A stretch of DNA of 63,726 bases from an uncultured Acidobacteriota bacterium (GTDB taxonomy: Bacteria; Acidobacteriota; Polarisedimenticolia; Polarisedimenticolales; JAIQFR01): positions 1-63,726 of the forward strand of contig CALMJU010000043.1 of NCBI GenBank assembly GCA_937864465.1, written 5' to 3'. Position numbers and translations under genes: made by a program. This document shows, piece after piece, positions 51,855 through 63,726 of this stretch (the first letter of the stretch is position 1; each line of letters opens with the position of its first letter). The notes beneath the pieces are model-generated. The model was given only the letters and a program-made list of their open reading frames with translations, was not told where the DNA came from and did no database searches.

Positions 51855-54800
51855 TCAGCGCGGCGCTTGCGACGCGTCGAGGGACCGCACCATGTCGATC
51901 GCCCTCCGGACCTCCGTCTGGGTCGGATCGATCCGCAGCGACTCTTCCCAGGCGCGAAGCGCCTCGGGCACCTTCCCGAGCCTCCGGTAGCCCTCCCCGG
52001 TCGCGTTCCACAGCATCGGGTCCCGAACGCCCGCGGCGCGCGCCTCGTCGAAGTACGAGATCGCCCTCCCGGGCCGGTTCGCCTCCAGTTCCTCGATGCC
52101 CGCCTGCAGGAGAGCGCTCCTGCGAGAGCGAGGGTCCGCGAGAGCGCGGGCGATCTCCGCTCGGGCCTCCTCCGCCTTGCCTTCCTTTCGGAGAAGGAGG
52201 GCCAGATTCACCATCGCGTCCCCGTAGTGCGGGTCGAGATCCAGGGCCTTCAGGAGCAGCTCCCTGGCCGCGTCCAGGTCCCCCTCCGCGATCTCCAGTC
52301 CCGCCAGATTGTTCAGCGGGGACGGATAGTCGCGATCGAGCTTCGCCGCCCGCGACCAGCTGGTCCTCGCATCCTCGGTCTCTCCCCTCGAGAAGAACAG
52401 GCTCCCAAGATTGTTGAGGACCACGGCGTGATTCGGCGATCGCGCAAGGGCTCGATCGTAGAGCTCGATCGCCGCCTCCCCGTCCCCGCGGTCCTGATAG
52501 ACGAGCGCCAGGTTGTTGTAGGCCCCCATGAAGTAGGGGTCGGCGTCGATCGCCTTCAGGTACCAGGCCGCGGCGCCGTCGAGGTCCCCCCGCGAGCGCG
52601 CGAGGTTGCCGAGGTTCGCCCTCGGCTCGGCGGCATTGGGGTCCAGGTCCGCCGCGCGCAGGTACCACGCCTCCGCCTCGGCCGCCCTCCCCTTCTTCTC
52701 GAGGACGAGGCCGAGCGTATTTGCGACCTCTGCCGCGCCCGGCTCCGCCTCGAGGACCTTCCGAAGGTGCCGCTCCGCGCCGTCGAGGTCTCCCGCATCC
52801 ACGCACAGCTGGGCCAGCTGGTGCCCCGCCGAGCGCCGGGTCGCGGGCGCCGTTTCGGCCTTCTCGAGGGCGGCGCGCGCCCCTTCGCGGTCCCCCTGGA
52901 CCCGGAGGGCGGTCCCGAGGTTCACGAGGAGGACCGCGTTGCGCGGCTCCGCCTCCAGCCCGGCGCGGAACTCCGCGATCGCCGGAGCGACCTTCCCCTG
53001 CGCGAGGAGCGCGATCCCGCTGTTGTTCCGGGTGGTGACGGGGACCGGGGCGCCGTCGGAGCCGTCCAGGTAACCGAGGTTCCGGAGCTTCTCGCGCAGC
53101 TCCGCGGCGTCCGGATCCACCTCCGGCAACGCCCCGGGCTCCGCCGGCGGAGCGGCTCCGGCGCGCGCCGGTGCGTCCTCGCGATATCGCACCGGCTGGC
53201 CCTCGAGGAAGTCCGGCTCGAGCGCTCCCGTGAGGACGGATCCCGGCCAGGAGAGCGGCACCGGCTGGCCGAAGAGCGCCAGGATCGTCGGCGCGATGTC
53301 GTACACGCTCGCCTGGTCCAGCTGAGCCCCGGCGCGCACGTGCGCGCCCCACAGGACGAGGACGCCGAAGCGGCGGTGCCAGTCGGCAGCCGGTCCGTGC
53401 CCGACACGCGAGTCGGTCGTCAGCGGCCGCGACGCGTCCGCCGCGAAACCGTGGTCGGAGAGGACCATGACGGTCCAGTCCCGGCCGCGGCCCTCCAGCA
53501 GGCGCCCGACCTCGCGATCGGCTCTCTCGTAGTAAGCGTCCACCACGTCGCGGAACGACTCGAACCGTCCCGGATCCACCCCTTCGAGCCTCGGCGGCCG
53601 GTAGGGCATGAACAGGTGGCCCACGGTGTCGGTCCCCTCGAGGTAGACCGACTCGAAGGCGACCGGCATGCTCGACCGCAACGCCAGGGCGACGTTCATG
53701 GATGTGCTCGTGGCCGCGAGCACCGTCCGGAAGTCGTCGAGGAGCTCTCGCTCCGCCGCGGCAAACTCTTCGGGACGCGTCCTCGGTCCCCGAAGGTATT
53801 GCCGCACCTCCTCCCACGGGATCGAGTCCGGGGACGCGATTCGAGGCCGCACCACGCTCTCGTAGAGTTCCGCGGGCCAGGTCTTGCCCTTCGCGTCTCC
53901 CGCATCCGGGCGGGCGCCGAAGAGCTGATAGGCGACCCGGTCGGTCACCAGGTACCCGTCGACCGGGTCCGCGGGCCAGGTCGCCCACCAGCCGACGTTG
54001 CCGATCCGCACCCCCGCGTCCGACAGCATCTCCCACACCGCCGGCACCTTCCGCTGGCGGGACGTCACCGGCTGCCCCGGCCCCCCTGCGGGATCGGGAA
54101 CGAGGAAGTCCATGATCCCGTGGCGCGCGGGCTCGACCCCCGTCGCGATCGTCGTCCAGACGACCGGCGAGAGCGCGGGGCTGATGGTGAGCAGCTTCGC
54201 TCGCACCCCTTCGCGGATCAGCCTCGCCAGGTTCGGAAGCCGCCCTTGGGCGAGAAGCGGATCGAGAATCGCCCAGTCCGCCCCGTCGAGGCCGACGACC
54301 AGGAGGCGCGTGCCGGGCGGCGCCGTCCGCGTGCCGGGCGGCACGGTCCGGAGCTCGAAGCCGTCGACACTGAGATCCACGAGCTCGACTCCCCGCTCGA
54401 GAAGCGCCGCGCCGAGGTCCTTTCCCAGCCTGTGGCTCACGCTCGCGCGCATCGGCTCGCGGGGGTTCCAGGAGCCGTTCGCCAGCATCCCCTCCCGCAC
54501 CGCTGCGAGGATGACGCCGCCGATCCCGGAGCCCGCCGAAGCCCGAAGCGCAACCTGCCACCGGTCGGGGAGCACCCGGACCCTGGCGCTTCCGCGAAGA
54601 CCGAAGCGGGATCCGTCCTTGCCCACGAGCCTGGCGTCCCCGGCGCCGGGCAGAGGGACATCGGTCGGCGTTGCGGGGAAGCGCTCGAGCCGCAGCAGCC
54701 CGGGCGGAACGATCGCGATGCTCCCCGAAACCCGGCGGGGAGCCACCGGCAGGAGATCCCCCGAGATCACGGAAATCTCGGCGGCGGGATCGAGGTGCCG

Positions 54801-54908
54801 CAAGCCCGAGCCGATCCACCCGAGGGCCACGACCGGCACGACGAGCGCCGCCAGCCGCAGCGCTCGACGGCCGGCTCCCGCCGAGCGAGGCGCCTCGCCC
54901 TCCGTCAT
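51855..54908 (-). CDS. Membrane-anchored phosphodiesterase-superfamily protein with SPFH-like N-terminus and TPR C-terminus
   Basis: A 1017-residue protein in four parts. A membrane anchor (about 17-35). An SPFH/band-7-like region (about 50-190: VPPGLLRLERF, DVPLPG, KDGSRFGLRGSARVRVLPD, GVELVDLSVDGFEL). An alkaline-phosphatase-superfamily phosphodiesterase core (about 200-610) with VVGLDGADW (D208), the nucleophile Thr in SPVVWTTIATG, EGTDTVGH, LSDHGF and GHGPAADWHRR, so the metal ligands look intact. Then about ten TPRs (620-1010). It is probably an envelope enzyme acting on a phosphate or sulfate ester, scaffolded by TPRs. The substrate is unknown. It is convergent with lptFG (16-bp gap) and lies 33 bp from metK on the same strand. 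Confidence 0.8.
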   Translation of the reverse strand: MTEGEAPRSAGAGRRALRLAALVVPVVALGWIGSGLRHLDPAAEISVISGDLLPVAPRRVSGSIAIVPPGLLRLERFPATPTDVPLPGAGDARLVGKDGSRFGLRGSARVRVLPDRWQVALRASAGSGIGGVILAAVREGMLANGSWNPREPMRASVSHRLGKDLGAALLERGVELVDLSVDGFELRTVPPGTRTAPPGTRLLVVGLDGADWAILDPLLAQGRLPNLARLIREGVRAKLLTISPALSPVVWTTIATGVEPARHGIMDFLVPDPAGGPGQPVTSRQRKVPAVWEMLSDAGVRIGNVGWWATWPADPVDGYLVTDRVAYQLFGARPDAGDAKGKTWPAELYESVVRPRIASPDSIPWEEVRQYLRGPRTRPEEFAAAERELLDDFRTVLAATSTSMNVALALRSSMPVAFESVYLEGTDTVGHLFMPYRPPRLEGVDPGRFESFRDVVDAYYERADREVGRLLEGRGRDWTVMVLSDHGFAADASRPLTTDSRVGHGPAADWHRRFGVLVLWGAHVRAGAQLDQASVYDIAPTILALFGQPVPLSWPGSVLTGALEPDFLEGQPVRYREDAPARAGAAPPAEPGALPEVDPDAAELREKLRNLGYLDGSDGAPVPVTTRNNSGIALLAQGKVAPAIAEFRAGLEAEPRNAVLLVNLGTALRVQGDREGARAALEKAETAPATRRSAGHQLAQLCVDAGDLDGAERHLRKVLEAEPGAAEVANTLGLVLEKKGRAAEAEAWYLRAADLDPNAAEPRANLGNLARSRGDLDGAAAWYLKAIDADPYFMGAYNNLALVYQDRGDGEAAIELYDRALARSPNHAVVLNNLGSLFFSRGETEDARTSWSRAAKLDRDYPSPLNNLAGLEIAEGDLDAARELLLKALDLDPHYGDAMVNLALLLRKEGKAEEARAEIARALADPRSRRSALLQAGIEELEANRPGRAISYFDEARAAGVRDPMLWNATGEGYRRLGKVPEALRAWEESLRIDPTQTEVRRAIDMVRSLDASQAPR

Positions 54909-54941
54909 CCCGGGAGCCCCGGCGACGGGAGCGCGACCGGA

Positions 54942-56093
54942 TCAGAGTCCTGCGGCACGGCGAAGAGCCTCCGCCAGCCGGGTCGACTCCCAGGTGAAGG
55001 TCGGCTCGGAGCGGCCGAAGTGGCCGTAGGCCGCCGTCCAGCGGTAGATCGGCCGCCTGAGGTCGAGGTGCGCGATGATCCCCGTCGGCGTCAGCGGGAA
55101 GTGCTCCCGGATCAACTCGACGAGCCTGCGCTCCGGGAGCTTCCCGGTGCCGAACGTGTCCACGGCGACCGAGACGGGATCCGCGACCCCGATCGCGTAG
55201 GCCAGCTGCACCTCGGCGCGCTCCGCGAGCCCGGCCGCGACGACGTTCTTCGCGATGTGGCGCGCCATGTACGAAGCCGAGCGGTCCACCTTGGTCGGGT
55301 CCTTGCCCGAAAACGCGCCGCCGCCGTGATGTCCCATGCCCCCGTACGTGTCGACGATGATCTTCCTCCCCGTCAGGCCGGTGTCGCCCTGGGGCCCGCC
55401 GACCTCGAACACGCCGGTAGGATTGACGTGGATCTTCGTCTCGCGGTCGAGCATCGCGGGGGGGATCACGGGCCGGATCACCCGATCGAGAACCCCCTCG
55501 CGGATCCGCGCGTACGCGGTCTTCCTCGCGTGCTGGCTCGAAACGACCACCGCCTCCACGCGCAGCGGCCGGTCCCCGTCGTACTCGACCGTGACCTGCG
55601 ACTTCCCGTCGGGCCTGAGGAACTCGAGCTCTCCGCTCTTGCGGCACTCTGCGAGGCGGCGCACGAGGCGATGCGCGAGCATGATCGGGAGGGGCATCAG
55701 CTCCTCCGTCTCACGGCACGCGTAGCCGAACATCATCCCCTGGTCCCCGGCGCCCCCGCCGTTGACGCCGATCGCGATGTCCGGCGACTGCTCGTCGATG
55801 GCCGAGATCACGGCGCAGGAGCTGAAATCGAATCCGAAGGCGGGGTCGTCGTACCCGATCTCCTGGATCGTCTTCCGCGCCACCCGCGGGAGCTCCACGT
55901 AGCTCGATGTCGTGATCTCCCCCGCGATGACGCAGAGCCCCGTCGTCAGGAGCGTCTCGCACGCGACGCGTCCTTCGGCGTCTTTCTCGAGGATGGCGTC
56001 GAGGACCGCGTCGGAGATCTGGTCCGCGATCTTGTCGGGATGCCCCTCGGTCACGGACTCGGAGGTGAACAGATGCCGCCCCATCACTCCCAT
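54942..56093 (-). CDS. metK: S-adenosylmethionine synthetase
   Basis: A 383-residue Met[65 protein letters not shown], and [19 protein letters not shown]-like [13 protein letters not shown] loop. It makes SAM from methionine and ATP as a tetramer. GAGGGGA precedes the ATG; a second ATG nine bases in is also possible. It has its own promoter, embedded in the dnaE end. Confidence 0.97.
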   Translation of the reverse strand: MGVMGRHLFTSESVTEGHPDKIADQISDAVLDAILEKDAEGRVACETLLTTGLCVIAGEITTSSYVELPRVARKTIQEIGYDDPAFGFDFSSCAVISAIDEQSPDIAIGVNGGGAGDQGMMFGYACRETEELMPLPIMLAHRLVRRLAECRKSGELEFLRPDGKSQVTVEYDGDRPLRVEAVVVSSQHARKTAYARIREGVLDRVIRPVIPPAMLDRETKIHVNPTGVFEVGGPQGDTGLTGRKIIVDTYGGMGHHGGGAFSGKDPTKVDRSASYMARHIAKNVVAAGLAERAEVQLAYAIGVADPVSVAVDTFGTGKLPERRLVELIREHFPLTPTGIIAHLDLRRPIYRWTAAYGHFGRSEPTFTWESTRLAEALRRAAGL

Positions 56094-56110
56094 GCCGTAC
56101 TCCCCTCGCG

Positions 56111-56135
56111 AGGCGCGACGGGACCCGCCGCGCCT
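56111..56135 (-). promoter_or_regulatory. GC-rich hairpin in the metK leader
   Basis: Minus-strand leader: the arms AGGCGCG and CGCGCCT pair (positions 56111-56117 with 56129-56135), with a small inner CGG/CCG pair in the loop. It lies between the promoter and the ribosome-binding site. It is too small for a classical SAM-I riboswitch. A regulatory role is not established. Confidence 0.3.
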
Positions 56136-56168
56136 TCTCCCGAGCGACGACCGTCCTCAAAAGGGGGC

Positions 56169-56193
56169 AGTCTACCATCCGGGGTTCCCCGCA

Positions 56194-56197
<4 letters not shown>
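56169..56197 (-). promoter_or_regulatory. metK: Promoter of metK
   Basis: On the minus strand: TTGATG (56192-56197), exactly 17 bp, TAGACT (56169-56174). The TGA inside the -35 is the dnaE stop codon. The leader to the metK ATG is about 70 nt. Confidence 0.6.
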
Positions 56198-59703
<3,506 letters not shown>

Positions 59704-59704
59704 G

Positions 59705-61252
59705 CTACTCCCACTCGATGGTCCCCGGAGGCTTGCTGGTCACGTCGTAGACCACCCGGTTCACCCCGCGGACCTCGTTGACGATCCGGCTGCTCACGCG
59801 GGCCAGGAAGTCGGCCGGCAACCGCGCCCAGTCCGCCGTCATGAAATCGAGCGTCTCGACCGCCCGGATCGCCACCACGTGGTCGTACGTGCGTCCGTCC
59901 CCCATCACGCCGACGCTCCGGACCGGGAGCAGGAGGACGAACGCCTGCGCGACCCGGTCGTAGAGGCCGGCCTCGCGGAGCTCGCCCACGAAGATCGCGT
60001 CCGCCTCCTGCAGGGTGGCCACGCGCTCCCGCGTCACCTCTCCCAGGATGCGGACCGCGAGCCCCGGCCCCGGGAACGGATGCCGGCGCACGAACGCCGG
60101 GTCCAGGCCCAGCTCCTCCCCGAGGCCTCGCACCTCGTCCTTGAAGAGATCCCGGAGCGGCTCGACCAGCCGGAGCCGCATCCTCTCAGGCAGGCCGCCG
60201 ACGTTGTGGTGCGTCTTGATCGTGGCCGACGGGCCCCTCACGGACGAGGACTCGATCCGGTCGGGGTAGATCGTTCCCTGCGCGAGGAACTCCACGCCCC
60301 CCAGGGCCGCCGCCTCCCGCTCGAACACGTCGACGAACGTCTCCCCGATGATCCTCCGCTTCCGCTCCGGGTCCTCGACGCCGCGGAGCCGGTCGAGGAA
60401 CAGATCCGCGGCGTCGGAGAAGCGGACCTGCAAGTGGTACCGCTCCCGGAAGTCCCGCAGGACCTGGTCCGCCTCCCCCTTGCGCAGCAGACCGTTGTCG
60501 ACGAAGACGCAGAAGAGACGGCTCCCGATCGCCCGGTCCAGGAGGAGCGCCATCACGGACGAGTCCACCCCGCCCGAGAGCGCGCAGACGACGAGTCCCT
60601 CGCCGACCGTGCGCCGGATCTCCTCCACCGCGTCGCCGGCGAACGAGGAGATCGTCCAGTCGCCCCGACAGCCGCAGGCCTCGAAGAGGAAGTTCCGCAG
60701 GATCGCGCGGCCGTGATCCGTGTGAACGACCTCCGGGTGGAACTGCACTCCGTACAGGCGCCGCTCCCGGTCCTCGACGGCCGCGCACGGCGCTCCTTCG
60801 CTCGCCGCCACGACCCGGAAGCCCGGCGCCGGCTCCACGACCCGGTCCCCGTGGCTCGCCCAGACCCTTTGAGCCGGCTCGAGCCCGCGGAACAGGAGCG
60901 ACCCGGGGTCCGAGACGGCGAGCGTCGCGGGACCGTACTCGCGCCCGGGCGCGCGATCCACCCTCCCGCCGAGCCGCTGCATCATGATCTGCATCCCGTA
61001 GCAGATCCCCAGCGTGGGCCTGCCGGTGCGGAAGAGCGCCGCCTCCACCTGCGGCGCCCCTGCCTGGTACACGGAGTCCGGTCCCCCCGAGAGGATGATT
61101 CCCCGGGGAGCGCGCGAGGAGACCTCCCCCGCCGGCACGTCGAACGGCAGGATCTCGCAGTAGACCCCCAGCTCGCGCACCCGCCGCGCGATCAGCTGGG
61201 TGTACTGCGAGCCGAAATCCAGGACGAGCACCGTCTCGTGCGCGTGGCTCAT
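59705..61252 (-). CDS. guaA: GMP synthase (glutamine-hydrolysing)
   Basis: A 515-residue GuaA. GATase domain: [19 protein letters not shown], the nucleophile Cys in [26 protein letters not shown]-pyrophosphatase domain: [18 protein letters not shown], and the C-terminal dimerisation domain ending [11 protein letters not shown]. It converts XMP to GMP. I start at MSHAHETV (61252), where family similarity begins; the frame is open far upstream into holA. The ATG overlaps the holA stop (ATGA). No guaB is in the window. Confidence 0.96.
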   Translation of the reverse strand: MSHAHETVLVLDFGSQYTQLIARRVRELGVYCEILPFDVPAGEVSSRAPRGIILSGGPDSVYQAGAPQVEAALFRTGRPTLGICYGMQIMMQRLGGRVDRAPGREYGPATLAVSDPGSLLFRGLEPAQRVWASHGDRVVEPAPGFRVVAASEGAPCAAVEDRERRLYGVQFHPEVVHTDHGRAILRNFLFEACGCRGDWTISSFAGDAVEEIRRTVGEGLVVCALSGGVDSSVMALLLDRAIGSRLFCVFVDNGLLRKGEADQVLRDFRERYHLQVRFSDAADLFLDRLRGVEDPERKRRIIGETFVDVFEREAAALGGVEFLAQGTIYPDRIESSSVRGPSATIKTHHNVGGLPERMRLRLVEPLRDLFKDEVRGLGEELGLDPAFVRRHPFPGPGLAVRILGEVTRERVATLQEADAIFVGELREAGLYDRVAQAFVLLLPVRSVGVMGDGRTYDHVVAIRAVETLDFMTADWARLPADFLARVSSRIVNEVRGVNRVVYDVTSKPPGTIEWE

Positions 61253-62295
61253 CGCCTCTCTCCGACCAGATCCTCGACCAGCTCCTCGAGCACCGCCCCC
61301 GCGTCGATCGAGCGGCTGTTCAGGGTGCGCGAGGCCCGCAGCATCTTCCCGGGAAACCGGAGGAGATCGCCCGTCTCGTAGCGCTCCAGGCCCGCCACCA
61401 GGTGCCTGGGGTCCACTCCCGTCCACACGGAGCGGGCCGCGCGCTCGGGCGCCTCCCCCGCGTCGATCCTCGCCCGGACCTGCAGCATGGAGCGCGCCCG
61501 CCACGCCAGGCCTCCGATGGTGCGCCGCACCTCCTCTCCCGCCGAGACCAGCCTTCTCGAGGCCGCGAGCGCGCGGGGAAAGTCCCGAGCCACGACCGCG
61601 TCCGCCACCTCCCAGCCGGTGAGCGTTCCCTCGCCGGCGACGAGGTCCCGGATCTCGGGGAGGCCGACGCGACCCGGCGCCTCCTTCCCCCGCCACGCGG
61701 CGATCTTGTCCATCTCCGAGCAGACCCGGTGGAGATCCCCCGCGCACACGGCGAGCAGGAGCCCCGCAGCGTCACGATCGAGCGAGAGGCCCCGCTCGCC
61801 GGCGAGGGACTCGACCTCACGCAGCAGCGCCCCCGTCTCCTGGGGGCCCGCCTTCCGGAAGGCCAGCACGTGGGGGCTCGCCGCCAGCTCCTTCTGGAGC
61901 GTCCGCCGCCCGTCGAGCCTCGGGGCCCGGACCAGGAGGAAGCTCTCGGCGGGCGGGTCCGCCGCGTATTCCGAGAGCGTTCCCCGCTCCCCCTCCAGAG
62001 CCTCGACGTCGCGGAGGAGAACGACGCGGCGCGAGGCGAACATCCCCGCCGACGATGCCGCCGACACGACGTCCGCGACGTGGACCTTCCGGTCTCCGAG
62101 CACCGACAGCGAGAGGCCGTCGCATTCCCCCGGAGGGAGCAGCCGCTCCAGGATCGCCCGCTGCGCGGCCTCCAGGTGGAACAGGTCGTCCCCCGTCAGG
62201 ACGGTGAGACCGGGCGGCCACCCGCGCTTCAGGCGCGCCAGCACCGCGCGCAGGACCTCGCCCCCCGGCGGCCCCTTGGGGCCCCGCGCCGCCAT
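61249..62295 (-). CDS. holA: DNA polymerase III subunit delta
   Basis: A 348-residue clamp-loader subunit: [56 protein letters not shown], and the C-terminal helical domain [26 protein letters not shown]. It opens the beta clamp and binds delta-prime in the clamp loader. HolA is weakly conserved, so family identity rests on order of motifs and neighbours: lptE-holA is a common order. The ATG overlaps the lptE stop by 1 nt. Confidence 0.88.
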   Translation of the reverse strand: MAARGPKGPPGGEVLRAVLARLKRGWPPGLTVLTGDDLFHLEAAQRAILERLLPPGECDGLSLSVLGDRKVHVADVVSAASSAGMFASRRVVLLRDVEALEGERGTLSEYAADPPAESFLLVRAPRLDGRRTLQKELAASPHVLAFRKAGPQETGALLREVESLAGERGLSLDRDAAGLLLAVCAGDLHRVCSEMDKIAAWRGKEAPGRVGLPEIRDLVAGEGTLTGWEVADAVVARDFPRALAASRRLVSAGEEVRRTIGGLAWRARSMLQVRARIDAGEAPERAARSVWTGVDPRHLVAGLERYETGDLLRFPGKMLRASRTLNSRSIDAGAVLEELVEDLVGERR

Positions 62296-62810
62296 CAGAA
62301 TCCTTCGAACATCGAGGTCACGAGCGCCCCGGCGGCCCCCTTCGCGATGTCCTCGAGGGCGATCGCCTCCTCGAGGGCCTCTTCCCGGACGTCGTACTGC
62401 TCGCGGAACACGAGCCCCGTCTGGCTCCACAGCACCGCGTCGTTCGCGCGCTCCCGGAGGGTCGCCTGGAGGATGACGACCGCCTCCATCCGGGTAGCCC
62501 TTCCCTCCGCGTCGAACTGCACGGGGTTGGTCCGGTAATCGGTGACGACGCCTTCTAGGACCGCGTCGGCCTCCTCCCTTCGGACGGCCAGCCGGTAGCC
62601 TCCTCGACGGCTCAGCTCGCGGGCCACGGCTTCCGTCACCCGCTGGTCGATCTCCGGGCGCTGGGTCCGGTTGTCGAACGGGCGGACGAGGATCGATCGG
62701 ATGCGATCCGGGAGGAACGTGTTCCCCCCCGCCAGGCGGTACCCGCAGCCCGGCGCCGCGGCGATCGCGGCGATCGCGAAGGCCGCGAGGACTCGCCGCC
62801 CGGCGCTCAC
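62295..62810 (-). CDS. lptE: LPS-assembly lipoprotein LptE
   Basis: A 171-residue protein. A signal peptide ends in AAPGC with Cys22, a lipobox-like site (weak at the -2 and -3 positions). GYRLAGGNTFLPDRIRSILVRPFDNRTQRPEIDQRVTEAVARELSRRG is the conserved LptE opening. LptE plugs LptD in the outer membrane for the last step of LPS export. GTG start overlaps the nusB stop (GTGA). This adds the outer-membrane end of the Lpt system to the window; lptD is not present. Confidence 0.9.
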   Translation of the reverse strand: MSAGRRVLAAFAIAAIAAAPGCGYRLAGGNTFLPDRIRSILVRPFDNRTQRPEIDQRVTEAVARELSRRGGYRLAVRREEADAVLEGVVTDYRTNPVQFDAEGRATRMEAVVILQATLRERANDAVLWSQTGLVFREQYDVREEALEEAIALEDIAKGAAGALVTSMFEGF

Positions 62811-63253
62811 GGGCCGACCTCTCCGCCGGGGACGGGGCCGATCTCCCCCCGCTCGAGGCGTCGCCTCACGGAATCGAGCACCCCGTTCACGAACGACCCG
62901 GACTCCTCCCCGCCGAACTTGCGCGCCACCTCGATCGCCTCGTCGATCGCCACGACCGCCGGCACGTCCTGCTCGAAGAGCATCTCGTAGACCGCCATGC
63001 GGAGGACGTTGCGGTCGACGACCGCCATCCGCTCCACGCGCCAGTTCTCGGCCGATCCCGCGACCATCCCGTCGAGCGAGCGCCGCTCGCGCGCCACCCC
63101 GCGGACGATCTCCTCCGCGAAACGCCGCACGTCGTCGGAGGCCTCGACCCCGAGCCAGAAGCCCCGGAACACGTCGTCCGGAGCACCACCCGCGAGATCG
63201 ATCTGGAAGAGCATCTGGAGCGCGCATTCGCGCGCGCGCCTGCGATGACCCAA
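62807..63253 (-). CDS. nusB: Transcription antitermination protein NusB
   Basis: A 148-residue all-helical protein: RRRARECALQMLFQIDLAG, then NWRVERMAVVDRNVLRMAVYEMLFEQDVPAVVAIDEAIEVARKFGGEESGSFVNGVLD, the core NusB pattern. It binds boxA with NusE (S10) in rRNA antitermination. The start is the TTG at 63253, with AGGGA 9 nt upstream; no ATG or GTG lies in frame before it. The ribH-nusB order is widespread. Confidence 0.93.
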   Translation of the reverse strand: MGHRRRARECALQMLFQIDLAGGAPDDVFRGFWLGVEASDDVRRFAEEIVRGVARERRSLDGMVAGSAENWRVERMAVVDRNVLRMAVYEMLFEQDVPAVVAIDEAIEVARKFGGEESGSFVNGVLDSVRRRLERGEIGPVPGGEVGP

Positions 63254-63264
63254 CGTCGGATTCC

Positions 63265-63726
63265 CTACGCCATCTGGCGGAGCAGGCTGACCATTTCGAT
63301 CGCGGAGAGCGCGGCGTCCCACCCCTTGTTCCCGGACTTCGCGCCCGCGCGTTCCATCGCCTGTTCCAGCGTGTCCGCCGTCACCACGCCGAACGCGATC
63401 GGGACCCCGGTCCTCAGGCTCTCCTGCGCGAGCCCCTTCGCGACCTCGGCGGCGAGGACGTCGAAGTGCGGCGTCTCCCCGCGGATCAGCGCCCCGAGGG
63501 CGATCACCGCGTCGTAGCGCCCGGCCGCGGCGAGCCCGCTCGCCGCGCACGGCCGCGCCCCGCACCCCGGCACCCCGCCGATCGGCCCCTTGGCGCCGCC
63601 CGCCTCATAGATAATGTAGCCGAGGCCGCCCGCTCCCTGCGCGCGCGCCCATTCGTTCAACTTGTCGAAGAAGCTGCGCGGCTTCGACCCGGCGCCCGGT
63701 GCCGGAATCGCGCGCACGATGGCGCC
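63265..63726 (-). CDS. ribH: ribH (lumazine synthase) C-terminal part fused in frame to an aspartyl-tRNA synthetase fragment (probable assembly chimera)
   Basis: The frame is open to the window edge. From the right: about 48 codons match the internal GAD-type domain of AspRS of alphaproteobacterial type ([35 protein letters not shown]). From 63573 leftward the protein is lumazine synthase: [23 protein letters not shown] with the catalytic-site residues, [39 protein letters not shown], ending in TAG at 63265-63267. The first ~55 residues of RibH are missing and replaced by AspRS sequence. The join lies at about 63574-63582, with no linker. Expected RibH residues after VPG (AFEI-like) also read CGAR here, so bases near the join may be unreliable. 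Confidence 0.75.
   Translation of the reverse strand, partial: GAIVRAIPAPGAGSKPRSFFDKLNEWARAQGAGGLGYIIYEAGGAKGPIGGVPGCGARPCAASGLAAAGRYDAVIALGALIRGETPHFDVLAAEVAKGLAQESLRTGVPIAFGVVTADTLEQAMERAGAKSGNKGWDAALSAIEMVSLLRQMA
63574..63726 (-). other. Suspect contig-edge segment with aspS-like coding
   Basis: The last ~150 bp of the window on the minus strand encode part of an AspRS (aspS) insertion domain in the same frame as ribH. No synthetase catalytic motif is included. Being at the very edge and joined in frame inside a conserved gene, it is best treated as foreign sequence mis-joined in assembly until shown otherwise. Confidence 0.6.

Noticed and set aside
51793-55647. Very long minus-strand open frame (1284 residues)
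   Set aside because: It overlaps the phosphodiesterase/TPR and metK genes in another frame, has Arg/Pro/Gly-rich composition with no motif, and is a high-GC shadow.
56094-56170. SAM riboswitch in the metK leader
   Set aside because: The leader is about 70 nt with one simple hairpin, too short for SAM-I, and no recognised SAM-binding core was seen.

Overview
The window is 63.7 kb of very GC-rich (not computed, but clearly well above 60%), gene-dense bacterial chromosome. It is almost entirely housekeeping: no rRNA, tRNA, CRISPR array, insertion sequence or prophage is visible. Intergenic gaps are small (largest 232 bp, upstream of parA). The gene content fits a diderm (Gram-negative) bacterium with a full LPS transport set, sigma-54, MglA-type GTPases, DUF4388/PATAN proteins, a DUF1844 protein and B12-dependent acyl-CoA mutase. 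I lean to Acidobacteriota, with Myxococcota or another deltaproteobacterial-type lineage as the alternative. This is inference from gene content only.

Layout. 0-5 kb: a DHH/CBS/tRNA nucleotidyltransferase fusion, accA, mazG (opposite strand) and a DUF1844 gene. 5-13.5 kb: a membrane TPR protein, a DUF4388 protein with a pseudopilin-like tail, dnaK, hsp20, a group-2 sigma factor, a DnaC-like loader and an enoyl-CoA hydratase. 13.5-18.3 kb: the classic lptC/lptA - lptB - rpoN - hpf cluster, with LptC and LptA in one chain. 18.4-20.5 kb: a two-gene B12-dependent mutase whose active-site residues match isobutyryl-CoA mutase rather than methylmalonyl-CoA mutase. 20.5-30 kb: one long run of overlapping genes (response regulator, valS, nadC, birA, coaX, LMW phosphatase, unknown, comEC). 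30-38.9 kb: site-2 protease (opposite strand), PEGA protein, HU (opposite strand), der, YihY/BrkB family, a long MglA-like GTPase, HEAT protein, cNMP-FHA protein. 39-47.3 kb: trpS, scpA, scpB, rluB, rpsA, ihfB-like, HIT, miaB, bifunctional nuclease. 47.4-51.8 kb: parA, parB and a fused LptF-LptG permease. 51.8-63.7 kb, all on the minus strand: a phosphodiesterase/TPR protein with an SPFH-like N-terminus, metK, and the run ribH-nusB-lptE-holA-guaA-dnaE.

Main biology. Five Lpt functions (C, A, B, F, G) are packed into three polypeptides, plus a separate lptE, so most of the LPS transport machine is here in condensed form. Several promoters are readable by eye as TTGAC(A/C)-N16-18-TANNNT. In at least five of them the TGA inside the -35 hexamer is also the stop codon of the upstream gene. 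In two or more cases the -10 lies so close to the ATG that a leaderless mRNA is predicted. A perfect 16-bp palindrome upstream of parAB, and an inverted repeat inside the accA promoter, are the best operator candidates.

Caution. The right edge (about 63574-63726) looks like a chimeric join: the start of ribH is replaced in frame by an aspartyl-tRNA synthetase fragment of alphaproteobacterial type. It should be treated as a probable assembly artefact.
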